From: Niallia sp. Man26
GTDB lineage: Bacteria; Bacillota; Bacilli; Bacillales; Cytobacillaceae
NCBI RefSeq assembly: GCF_022049065.2
Contig: NZ_CP095744.1
Span: forward strand, 1,054,001 to 1,118,000
Direction of reading: 5' to 3'
DNA: 64,000 nucleotides
Below, piece after piece: positions 16,294-23,758 of this stretch (within the stretch, counting starts at the first letter, position 1; the number at the start of each line of letters is the position of its first letter). The notes below the pieces were generated by a model, which saw nothing but the letters and a program-made list of their open reading frames with translations, did not search any database and had not been told where the DNA came from. The translations under genes and the position numbers were made by a program.

Positions 16294-16310
16294 ACGTTTA
16301 TTATTATTTT

Positions 16311-16334
16311 TTTGCTTCGTCACTAACGTGGCAG
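16311..16334 (+). repeat. Dispersed GGCAG repeat, copy 12, split by IS110 copy 3
   Basis: TTGCTTCGTCACTAACGTGG leads to GGCAG, where the element enters. The right part GTTAGTGTAAGAAGG resumes at 18159, restoring a standard core when joined. Confidence 0.65.
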
Positions 16335-16448
16335 CATTCCTGTAATAAGTGAAAATGCGATTTGAAAGAAAAAAGACCTCTTGATAAGATAAATGTGTCC
16401 TGAGCTGGCCAGCAAAAAGGAACAAAATATCTATTCGGAGGTCTCATC

Positions 16449-17744
16449 ATGAATTATAACCAAAATCATAAAATAGCTCAAATTACACCTAAAACCTTAG
16501 TGATTGGTATTGATATAGCTAAACATCATCATGTAGCTAGAGCACAGGATTATCGTGGAATAGAGCTTGGATCTACTTGCTTTTTTGATAATACTCAAGA
16601 AGGATTTAGGACATTTATTAATTGGATTACTCAAATAAAAGAGTCTTGCGAAATGGAGTCTGTCATTACTGGAATGGAGCCAACGGGCCATTATTGGCTT
16701 AATTTAGCTCATATTCTAAAGGAGGAACAGATTAAGTTCGTTACGGTCAATCCTTTACACGTCAAGCACAGTAAAGAGCTAGACGATAACTCTCCAACTA
16801 AAAACGATGTAAAAGACGCAAAAGTCATTGCACAACTAGTCAAGGATGGTAGATACGCCGAACCAACAATCCCACAAGGGGTTTTTGCAGAACTACGAGT
16901 GGCAAAAAAATTACGTGATCTATTAAGTGTAGACTTACAAATTGTGCAAGGACAGGTACACAACTGGATTGATCGATACTTTCCAGAGTTCTTTACCGTT
17001 TTTAAAAGTTGGGAAGGGAAGGCAGCTCTTCATTTATTAAAGCTTGAAGCATTACCGGAAGAATTGGTTAGATATACAGAAAAAGAATTACTAGAATACC
17101 TTAGGCAAGCAGTGAAACGTGGTATAGGGATTAAGAAGATTCAAGCTTTAAAAGAAGCCGCCAATCGCTCGATTGGCATTCGACAAGGTGCTATGATGGC
17201 TAAAATGGAATTAAGAACCTTAATCCAAAAGTATGAACTCATTCAAGCCAAGTTCGAAGAGCTTGACCAAACTCTGGATACACTGCTTCAAGATATTCCA
17301 GGGGTTAATCAAATGTTAGAAATAACAGGGATTGGACGCGATACAGTGGCGGGTTTCTTCGCTGAAGTAGGCGATTTGAGTGAATACAATCATCCTCGTC
17401 AAATAACCAAATTGGCAGGACTTAGCTTAAAAGAAAATACATCAGGTAAGCATAAAGGGAGAACCAGAATAACCAAACGTGGTCGAAAGAAATTACGAGC
17501 ATTGTTATTCCGGGCATCTATGATTCTAGTAGCCAAGAACAAGGCCTTTAAAGCCCTACATCTTTACTACATAACGAGACCTGACAATCCGTTGAAAAAG
17601 ATGCAGTCTTTAATTGCTTTGTGTAACAAGCTCATCCGTATACTCTTCTCTATTGGTAAGAAACAGTATGTGTTTAAAGAGGAGAAGATGTTGAAGGACA
17701 TCCCCCATATGCATGCATTTATCAAAGAACCAATAGCAGCTTAA
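16449..17744 (+). CDS. IS110-family transposase (DEDD recombinase), copy 3
   Basis: 431 residues, with scattered substitutions relative to copies 1 and 2 (for example GSTCFF for GTTCFF, and a C-terminus ending KEPIAA rather than QEPVAA). All proposed active-site residues (D22, E77, D120, D123, S332) are retained, so the gene looks functional. ATG 16449 follows CGGAGG within the leader hairpin. Confidence 0.96.
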   Translation: MNYNQNHKIAQITPKTLVIGIDIAKHHHVARAQDYRGIELGSTCFFDNTQEGFRTFINWITQIKESCEMESVITGMEPTGHYWLNLAHILKEEQIKFVTVNPLHVKHSKELDDNSPTKNDVKDAKVIAQLVKDGRYAEPTIPQGVFAELRVAKKLRDLLSVDLQIVQGQVHNWIDRYFPEFFTVFKSWEGKAALHLLKLEALPEELVRYTEKELLEYLRQAVKRGIGIKKIQALKEAANRSIGIRQGAMMAKMELRTLIQKYELIQAKFEELDQTLDTLLQDIPGVNQMLEITGIGRDTVAGFFAEVGDLSEYNHPRQITKLAGLSLKENTSGKHKGRTRITKRGRKKLRALLFRASMILVAKNKAFKALHLYYITRPDNPLKKMQSLIALCNKLIRILFSIGKKQYVFKEEKMLKDIPHMHAFIKEPIAA

Positions 17745-17784
17745 TCACTATAAAACTAGCTTTTAACAACTAGAATTGAACAGA

Positions 17785-17985
17785 TGAACAGACAAAATCA
17801 GCATGGGATTAGTCGGCAACGGAACTAACGTAAGGACAAGATAAGATCCTGTATGGCAGCATGACCGACATCCACCTTATGGAAAGGTTGAACGAAGGAA
17901 TGTAGGAGCGTAGACTCTGTGAGACATGGGAGGGTAGACCCCCGTAAGATATGTGGACATCCATTGGTGCGTACATACCTATTTA
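17785..17985 (+). ncRNA. Probable bridge (seek) RNA of IS110 copy 3
   Basis: The stems match copy 1, with a longer apical loop (GGACAAGATAAGATCC in place of GGACAATGATCC) that keeps the pairing. The loop carries TGGCAGCAT at 17854-17862, where copies 1 and 2 have GGGCAGCAT. This copy's insertion site is TGGCAG, not GGGCAG. The other loop strand ACTAAC (17824-17829) is the exact complement of GTTAGT found right of the element. Confidence 0.7.
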
Positions 17986-18209
17986 TCCAACTTTTTGAAA
18001 TGAACCGAAGGTTGGCTAGTTTCTTGCACTCATTTTCTTCGTAAACAGCTTGATTGTGTTCTTTTCTCTCTAATCAAATCTGTAAAGTTAAACAAGTTAG
18101 ATAGCAATATGGAGAAAAGCTGCGTATTTAAGAGATAATTGTTTGTTTATTGAGGGAGGTTAGTGTAAGAAGGATGAAACAAAACGAAACCATCAGTGCT
18201 AAACTATTG

Positions 18210-18320
18210 ATGGTTTTACTTAATCCTATAAATGAGTGGGAAAAGTTGATGGATGCAGCGTCTGTTATTGGAAAAGATGTTGCTTTGTTTAAGGATAGGA
18301 TACCAGGTGTGCTAATTTAG
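18210..18320 (+). pseudogene. Short ORF, probably the 3' remnant of a gene truncated near IS110 copy 3
   Basis: A 36-codon frame (residues such as NEWEKLMDAASVIGKDVALF) ends just before a strong terminator but has no convincing start or ribosome site. I do not recognise it. The presence of a normal terminator suggests it is the tail of a former gene. Confidence 0.35.
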
Positions 18321-18330
18321 CACACCTTTT
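18305..18330 (+). terminator. Strong terminator after the remnant ORF
   Basis: AGGTGTGCT and AGCACACCT form a 9-bp stem with AATTT loop, followed by TTT. Confidence 0.75.
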
Positions 18331-18428
18331 ACATACATATTCATCTCAAAGGGGAATTAACAACTGAGATTACTCTGACAAAATATCATGAAGAAAAGTC
18401 CCATAGTTGTTTTCTTAATATGTAAAAA

Positions 18429-19007
18429 TCACTTAATTTTTTTGGCTTTTTGATTTAAATGTTTAAAGATATATGTAATTCCAATTGTAAATAACAATAT
18501 TAAAATATAATTTAAAAACAAATAGAAGAAATTCATCCCTTTATCTAATTGAATTAAATTTAATAAGCTTATTACTGGTTTGAAAATAAAGGATAATATT
18601 GCTGAAAGTATAATACCATATATCAAAATACTCTTATCGTGTTTAAGACACCATTGATATAACAACATAAATGATATTGGAACAAGTGAAGCATCTAAAG
18701 CGAAATTGACTGGCAAAATGGGAATGGCTTGATATGGATAAATAACATGTGCTGTCCTTGTAGCTAGAGCATCAGAATATGTAAACCACACATGAATATT
18801 AAAGCCAAAAAAACCGATATGAAAGGCTCTTTTCTTATCTATTAAGAAGTAAATAATGATTAGTGGGACTATTAACATTAAGACAATAAACCAAAAATGC
18901 CAATCCTCCCAATTTGAGTATTCTCTCCAGTAGTTTAACCACATTTCTACAACTTGGTCTTGTTGTTTTATGATTTGTTTTAATTGTTGTATTTGTTCAG
19001 TTGTCAA
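18429..19007 (-). CDS. CBO0543-like multipass membrane protein
   Basis: The 192-residue product starts with a hydrophilic amphipathic helix (about residues 1-35), then has four to five membrane segments, including FWFIVLMLIVPLIIIYFLID and FFYLFLNYILILLFTIGITY. The sequence around HIGFFGFNIHVWFTYSDALA and the overall layout agree with the CBO0543 family of Bacillus and Clostridium membrane proteins, whose function is unknown. The start is TTG 19007 behind AGGGTGAG. It is the only gene of the first 19 kb on the minus strand. Confidence 0.7.
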   Translation of the reverse strand: MTTEQIQQLKQIIKQQDQVVEMWLNYWREYSNWEDWHFWFIVLMLIVPLIIIYFLIDKKRAFHIGFFGFNIHVWFTYSDALATRTAHVIYPYQAIPILPVNFALDASLVPISFMLLYQWCLKHDKSILIYGIILSAILSFIFKPVISLLNLIQLDKGMNFFYLFLNYILILLFTIGITYIFKHLNQKAKKIK

Positions 19008-19205
19008 TTTAACTCACCCTAGTTAGATATTAGTACTTTTATTATCTTCAGTTTCAAAGAAAATATTTAAGAGAGGGTAGAGGATAAGTAAAAAATAACA
19101 AAGAGTTTTCCATGTGTAGGCTCTTCTTTTTAATTTACCTGGCCAGTCTGCCTGAAGGGGAACTTACTTTATATTTGGAGATTTTCTCGTATGGGGGACA
19201 ATCAG

Positions 19206-19272
19206 GGCAGCATTCCTGTAATAAATGAAGATATCCCTTTCTTGTGCCACAAACATGGCAGGTTAGCTTAAG
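19206..19272 (+). repeat. Dispersed GGCAG repeat, copy 13 (two cores), in the 19008-19369 gap
   Basis: GGCAGCATTCCTGTAATAA at 19206, spacer CTTTCTTGTGCCACAAACAT, then GGCAGGTTAGCTTAAG at 19257. Core spacing is 51 bases, and the spacer is closest to copy 1 at 276. I see nothing else in this 361-base gap between divergent genes apart from probable promoters. Confidence 0.65.
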
Positions 19273-19369
19273 TACAATTTTTCACAATATTTATCATTTC
19301 CCAGATTGTTTCTTATAGCTATAATAAAGATTGAGTACAAAGGAAAAATAAGGAAAGTGAGTTTGAGAT

Positions 19370-19594
19370 ATGAACCTTGTTAAATATTTTAGTATACAGT
19401 GTGCACTAATTGGTGTAATTATCCTAACTAATTTCTACCTAGGAAGTTATATTGGTAAGCCATTTACATACACGGACTTAATGGCAATACTTATTGAATT
19501 CACTATACTGATTCTTGCTTTAACTCTTTTTGATAAATTAAAAAAACATCTAAAAACTATTCCTGTATTTAGCAAGGTGGATTTGAGTCAATAA
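19370..19594 (+). CDS. Small hypothetical membrane protein, possibly truncated by the IS3 element
   Basis: A 74-residue product with two hydrophobic segments (IQCALIGVIILTNFYLG and LMAILIEFTILILALTLF) and a short basic tail. The stop codon lies two bases before the end of the IS3 element, so either the element landed just after the gene or the original C-terminus was lost. The family is not recognised. ATG 19370. Confidence 0.5.
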   Translation: MNLVKYFSIQCALIGVIILTNFYLGSYIGKPFTYTDLMAILIEFTILILALTLFDKLKKHLKTIPVFSKVDLSQ

Positions 19595-19617
19595 TTTGGA
19601 CACAAAAAAGTTAAGTA

Positions 19618-20526
19618 TTAAGCGGTTCTTCTAATCTGATCCTCCATAGCTTGAGGTGTTTGATAGCCGATGCTGCTGTGAATTCTGTTTCTGTTGTACC
19701 AGCCCTCTATAAACTGAAACATGGCCAGCTTCGCTGCCCGGTAGTCTGTGTACTGGGTATGATAGACTTCTTCTTTCTTTAATATGGCGTGAAATGACTC
19801 TATACAGGCATTGTCATAAGGACAGCCTTTCTGACTGAAAGACTGCCTGATTCCGTATTTTTGGACATGCTGAGTAAACTCACTGCTGGTATATTGTGAG
19901 CCAAGATCGGTATGAAGAATTAAGCCCTTTCGGGGCTTTTGAGAAAAACAGGCGTTTTGAAGTGCTTCGATCACTAATTCCGAAGTCATAAAACGAGAAA
20001 AAGAATAGCCAACAATTTTTTTCGAATGCAGATCCAATACAGAGGCCAGATAGCACCAGCCGTCTTTTACCGTAGGAATATACGTAATATCCGCCACCCA
20101 TTTCTCATTGATCGTACAGGTAGAGAAGTCTCTTTTTAAAAGATTACCCAGCTGCACAACCTTTTCTTTTGAGGGGAAAGGACGGTATTTTTTCCTGGTA
20201 ATCGAACGGATGCCTGCCTTTCTCATTAAGCGCTGGACACGCTTCAGGCTTAAACAAACCCCATTGTTTGATAAGGTCTTATGGATTTTCGGTGCGCCAT
20301 AACGCGCCTTACTTTCCAGGTGAATCCGTTGGATTTCCTGCGTGAGTTCCTGGTTTTCCAGTTCACGTTTTGACGTCGTTTTTTCAAGGGAGCCATAGTA
20401 ACTGCTTCTTGGCACGGCCAGTACTTCGCACATTTTCTGGACGGGATATTGATCCTTGTGTTCCTCGATAAAATCGATGAGCTCTGATTCGGTTACTTTT
20501 TCGCGAATATGGCCATAGCCTTTTTT
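19618..20526 (-). CDS. IS3-family transposase OrfB (DDE integrase domain)
   Basis: Read after a -1 shift from orfA. It holds an HTH_21 region (RIHLESKARYGAPKIHKTL), then the DDE retroviral-type integrase core with visible acidic residues: D in WVADITYIPT, D in LILHTDLGSQYTS, and E in YDNACIESFHAILKKEE. It catalyses the strand transfer of the element as the OrfAB fusion. The open frame extends upstream to 20637, but that part overlaps orfA and is not expected to be translated alone. Confidence 0.93.
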   Translation of the reverse strand, partial: KKGYGHIREKVTESELIDFIEEHKDQYPVQKMCEVLAVPRSSYYGSLEKTTSKRELENQELTQEIQRIHLESKARYGAPKIHKTLSNNGVCLSLKRVQRLMRKAGIRSITRKKYRPFPSKEKVVQLGNLLKRDFSTCTINEKWVADITYIPTVKDGWCYLASVLDLHSKKIVGYSFSRFMTSELVIEALQNACFSQKPRKGLILHTDLGSQYTSSEFTQHVQKYGIRQSFSQKGCPYDNACIESFHAILKKEEVYHTQYTDYRAAKLAMFQFIEGWYNRNRIHSSIGYQTPQAMEDQIRRTA

Positions 20527-20777
20527 AGGATTTCTACCTCCTGTTTTAACCGAAGGTTTTCTTTCTGAATCTCGGCTAACTCTTTTGGTGTAAGCGCCTC
20601 TTTTTCTGAACCAATAGGGGTAAAGTCTTTCACCCATTTATAAATAGTTACTTCTGATACGCCATATTCGCTGCTTAATTCTTTAACCGGGCTGCCGGAA
20701 TGATACAAATCCACAATCGTTTTCTTAAAATCATCGTTATATTTTTTGCCTGCAGGTTTACGTTCCAATTCGGACAC
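20493..20777 (-). CDS. IS3-family transposase OrfA (helix-turn-helix)
   Basis: 94 residues: an HTH (KTIVDLYHSGSPVKELSSEY, then GVSEVTIYKWVKDF) that binds the element ends, and a leucine-zipper-like coiled coil (IQKENLRLKQEVEILKKAM). A slippery AAAAAAG, on the minus strand at 20520-20526, lies where the frame of OrfB joins, the classical site of -1 programmed frameshifting that makes OrfAB. Confidence 0.92.
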   Translation of the reverse strand: MSELERKPAGKKYNDDFKKTIVDLYHSGSPVKELSSEYGVSEVTIYKWVKDFTPIGSEKEALTPKELAEIQKENLRLKQEVEILKKAMAIFAKK

Positions 20778-20970
20778 ATCCTCTCAAAATAATTGTAAGG
20801 ACTTAATTAAATTGTGTCCATGAAACTATACTAACTCCAATATCTTATACTGGAATATTGTCTATCCTTATTAACATTTTCCTTTTTAGTGTATTCAGTT
20901 CGAAGTAATAAACGACTGAGGGGAATATAAAACCTATTGTTCCAGTTGTTTAAATTAAAGGATTTTTAAT

Positions 20971-21411
20971 CTAATTTGTTAATATTAAAGGATTATAATC
21001 TGATAATACTTCCATTACTTCATCACGAGTAATATAAACATGATGCTCTAAATTTGGATGTGTCGTGCTATTGAAAAGGGGATTTTGATTGTCAAACCAA
21101 TTAATGTATTCTGAGTTTTCCATTTTAAAAAAATATGCTTTTCCTTTTTCTTTTAAATTTGATTCATCAACCTCTAAATTATATAAACCAAACCTTCCTA
21201 TCTCTGTTGTATATCTAAAGGACCAAACATAATATTCCATAGGTCCGTTTAATTGGTTATATACAATTTCCGTTATATTGTCGTCATAATCTTCCAAGAT
21301 TATTTTAAAATAGTCATCATGTTTAATAATACCCCTAAAAAGAATATGAACAGGATGATTAGAGTTTAGGTTTGTTTGTGGTTGCCAAATTTTTAGACTC
21401 TCAACGTGCAT
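20971..21411 (-). CDS. Hypothetical protein
   Basis: The 146-residue soluble protein is rich in aromatic and acidic residues and predicted to be mostly beta-strand (YFKIILEDYDDNITEIVYNQ, MEYYVWSFRYTTEIGRFGLY). There is no signal peptide or membrane segment. ATG 21411 follows GGGGAG. I do not recognise the family; small acidic proteins of this type in accessory regions are often immunity proteins, but nothing here proves it. The 415 bases upstream, to 21827, contain only a stem-loop and no supported gene. Confidence 0.6.
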   Translation of the reverse strand: MHVESLKIWQPQTNLNSNHPVHILFRGIIKHDDYFKIILEDYDDNITEIVYNQLNGPMEYYVWSFRYTTEIGRFGLYNLEVDESNLKEKGKAYFFKMENSEYINWFDNQNPLFNSTTHPNLEHHVYITRDEVMEVLSDYNPLILTN

Positions 21412-21790
21412 ATGCTTCTCCCCTTATTATTCATATGTAATCTTACCCCACGATTTCCCCTTACTAACTTGATATCTTGGTACCGGTTTTTCGGTTTCTC
21501 TGTACTCATGTACTTAATAAGTAAATGTTTTCCCTTCACTATTCATATAATTTTGGGGGCAATTGTGTTGTACGTTCTGCATTTTTCTTTTGGATTGCTA
21601 TTATAATTAATTATTATTCAATTAGTATTGTCTTTATTTAAAAAGTTGAAAGGAAAAAAATTTCTTATAACAACATTAATGGGAAACATTAAATTATTGA
21701 TTGGATAATTAGACCTTAACAAAAATTTCCCTTTTTTCTGTCCATCTATATTTACCAATAGCGAGGGAGTGGCTATCAATAATATGACAG

Positions 21791-21815
21791 GCACCTCTAA
21801 TAGAAATAGAGGTGC
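21791..21815. terminator. Stem-loop after the secreted protein gene
   Basis: GCACCTCTA and TAGAGGTGC form a 9-bp stem 13 bases beyond the stop of the minus-strand gene. The T-run is poor, so its role as a terminator is likely but not certain. Confidence 0.55.
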
Positions 21816-21827
21816 TTGTTCCATTTA

Positions 21828-22466
21828 TTATTTGAATTTATCAGGAAACTGTTTTACAACTCCAGTTGAAATAGCATCAGCCATTATGATTATATGAGTT
21901 ACACCCTCATCAATTGAGATGATTCTAGCATTCCAGTCTTTTTCCAGGCTTGCAGTTAAATCATTTGTGACTAATTGGAGATGCATAGCTAATAATTTCT
22001 TTAGCTCTTCCTTTTTGAGGAAAGGGTTGGCTTCACTGAGAAAAGCAGCTATATCATCTGCATTTCTATCCCATTCTTTGTTTAGCTGAGTCACTGTAGT
22101 TTTATTTCCGCTTTTAGCTGCATCTATAATTTTTCCTGCTATAACAATATGCTCCTTAAGCAGCTCTGTCAGTTTGTTCCCTGCTTTCTCGCCGTAAACA
22201 GGCTTTATTGCATTTCCAATATCCTCTTGATTTTTTAGAAGTCTCGTCAGAACCTGTTTTTGATCCTCTGCACCTGCTGTAGTTGCGCTTGTAATATAGT
22301 TGCTTGTCCACAAAACATGATCTAACCAAAGCTTTCGGAAATTATTTTCAAAATCTACCTGTGATTGGCTAATGTGTTTTTCTTGCGGTTTAGCGTAAGT
22401 ATTTGTTCCCGTCACCATGATTAAGGAAAAAAGCAAAATCCAGCTCATTAAAAATATCTTTTTCAT
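21828..22466 (-). CDS. Secreted hypothetical protein, all-helical
   Basis: About 212 residues with a signal peptide (KKIFLMSWILLFSLIMVTG, likely cut near TNTYAKP). The mature part is helical, with the segments NFRKLWLDHVLWTSNYITSA, ELLKEHIVIAGKIIDAAKSG and KKLLAMHLQLVTNDL. I remember similar secreted Bacillus proteins of this size without an assigned function. ATG 22466 is preferred over the TTG one codon upstream, being 8 bases from AGGAGC. It is an isolated gene. Confidence 0.7.
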   Translation of the reverse strand: MKKIFLMSWILLFSLIMVTGTNTYAKPQEKHISQSQVDFENNFRKLWLDHVLWTSNYITSATTAGAEDQKQVLTRLLKNQEDIGNAIKPVYGEKAGNKLTELLKEHIVIAGKIIDAAKSGNKTTVTQLNKEWDRNADDIAAFLSEANPFLKKEELKKLLAMHLQLVTNDLTASLEKDWNARIISIDEGVTHIIIMADAISTGVVKQFPDKFK

Positions 22467-22683
22467 CAAAAATTGCTCCTTATTAGTTAGTAATTGCTTA
22501 TATTATTTTCAATAGTTTTGGATTTTTTATACATAATAAACGGATTTAATGATGCTGTTTAGAAGGATATTTTTTAAGCTACAATTGGTTCTTAGAAAAA
22601 ATTTGTTCGGACAAGAGAGGAAGTATAAATAATGAATATATAAAGCTGCATTCTGCGTCTTATTAACGTTTAAAATGCTTAGT

Positions 22684-22714
22684 AAAAAAACTTCTAATCC
22701 TTGATAGAAGTTTT
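22684..22714. terminator. Bidirectional stem-loop after the LysR gene
   Basis: AAAAAACTTCTA and TAGAAGTTTTTT form a 12-bp stem around ATCCTTGA, with A/T runs serving both strands. Confidence 0.7.
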
Positions 22715-22768
22715 TTATTGCCAACGCCATTTTTCTACGTAAAACTGCGTTATTTAAAAGAGAAATTG

Positions 22769-23623
22769 TTACTCCCAAGTTATTGCGTGCTTCTGCACAA
22801 GACTTATCATACTGCTTATAGATGGTGACAACCATTTATCTTTGTGATAAGCCAAATAAGTGGATAGTGAATTTTGTTCTTTTGTAACTTCTTCTCCTAT
22901 GAAGATCCCGCCTTTAAGTTCTTCTTTTACAGAAAAGTATGGAACAAGTGATACGCCTAACCCAGCTTTTACACAGTGTTTGATTGCTTCTATACTTTGG
23001 AATTCTAGACTATCTTTAATATCTAATTGATTTAATGAAATATATTCGTCAAATACAGATTTATAACTGCATCTTAAATCGGAATATAGCGCTGTATTTA
23101 AAGCATCTTTTTTATTTTTAGGCTGGATGAAGACCATTCTTTCTTTTACTAATTCTCCTATATGCAACTCTTCTTGTTTCCAATTTTCCTTTTCTAATAT
23201 TAAAGCTAAATCTATATCACCACTCTGGAGGCTCTTAGTAACATCATAATTTTCTAATGACTTAACGTGAAGGCTCACTTTCGGATATTTCTGCTTGAAT
23301 TCAAGCAGAATCTGAGGAATTCGGCAAATGGTTAATGATTCCGATATTCCAATGGTTAATTCACCTTGAGGTTCCTTTTCAATAGTAAGTGACTGATTGT
23401 AAAGCTCAATTATTTGATTTGCATACGGAAGAAATTGCTTACCGAAGTGAGTTAATATTATTTTTTTTCCGAGACGGTCAAAAAGTGGATTACCTAATAC
23501 CTTTTCTAGTTCTTTAACATGGGTAGTAATAGAAGACTGTGCGTAACCCAAGTGTTCTGCTGCTTTATTAAATCCGTTCTTTTCAACGATGGTTTTAAAT
23601 GTAATTAAATGGCGAAGCTCCAA
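22769..23623 (-). CDS. LysR-family transcriptional regulator
   Basis: The 284-residue regulator has an N-terminal winged HTH (MELRHLITFKTIVEKNGFNK, then AAEHLGYAQSSITTHVKELE) and a substrate-binding domain from about residue 88 (LTIGISESLTICRIPQILLE) that senses a small effector. It starts with TTG 23623 behind TTAGGAG. It is divergent from the flavin oxidoreductase gene, with a perfect inverted repeat 18 bases upstream of its own start, the usual arrangement for a LysR protein that controls its neighbour and itself. Confidence 0.92.
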   Translation of the reverse strand: MELRHLITFKTIVEKNGFNKAAEHLGYAQSSITTHVKELEKVLGNPLFDRLGKKIILTHFGKQFLPYANQIIELYNQSLTIEKEPQGELTIGISESLTICRIPQILLEFKQKYPKVSLHVKSLENYDVTKSLQSGDIDLALILEKENWKQEELHIGELVKERMVFIQPKNKKDALNTALYSDLRCSYKSVFDEYISLNQLDIKDSLEFQSIEAIKHCVKAGLGVSLVPYFSVKEELKGGIFIGEEVTKEQNSLSTYLAYHKDKWLSPSISSMISLVQKHAITWE

Positions 23624-23640
23624 ACTAACATCTCCTAATA

Positions 23641-23663
23641 ATAGTTCAATATTTTTGAACTAT
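23641..23663. promoter_or_regulatory. Predicted LysR operator
   Basis: ATAGTTCAA and TTGAACTAT form a perfect 9-bp inverted repeat with a 5-base centre (TATTT), in the divergent region between the LysR gene and the oxidoreductase gene. Its size and symmetry fit a LysR box. Confidence 0.65.
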
Positions 23664-23758
23664 CTTATCAAATATATTCGTTTTACTAAACTGTACTCTT
23701 CATTTAAGCTAATAACAGTAAGGATGTCAATTACTTAATACAACAGGAGGAAAATGAC

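Larger units (their letters stand above)
16335..18158 (+). mobile_element. IS110-family insertion sequence, copy 3 (diverged)
   Basis: 1824 bp with the same ends as copies 1 and 2 but many single-base differences and a small insertion in the RNA region. It is an older arrival or a separate lineage. The left flank is TGGCAG instead of GGGCAG. It sits at the identical point of the repeat. Confidence 0.85.
19597..20820 (-). mobile_element. IS3-family insertion sequence
   Basis: The 1224-bp element is bounded by TGGACACAA at 19597 and its exact complement TTGTGTCCA ending at 20820. It carries overlapping orfA and orfB in the usual IS3 arrangement on the minus strand. I found no clear target duplication next to the ends (ATT on one side, TGA on the other). 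Confidence 0.85.

Noticed and set aside
276..19272. CRISPR array
   Set aside because: The repeats are kilobases apart with genes between them, have variable cores, and no cas gene is present.
227..19594. Classical integron
   Set aside because: The recombinase is not at one end reading away from the array, has no visible integron-specific insertion, and the repeats lack the paired R/L boxes of attC sites. Only a functional analogy is suggested.
19594..20823. Target-site duplication of the IS3 element
   Set aside because: The three or four bases outside the two ends (ATT and TGA) do not match, so no duplication can be claimed.
21406..21606. 66-codon hydrophobic ORF on the + strand
   Set aside because: It overlaps the start and promoter region of the minus-strand gene at 20971-21411, has no ribosome site and no recognisable family.
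22527..22835. 102-codon ORF overlapping the 3' end of the LysR gene
   Set aside because: It is out of frame within a well-supported LysR coding sequence and spans a terminator.
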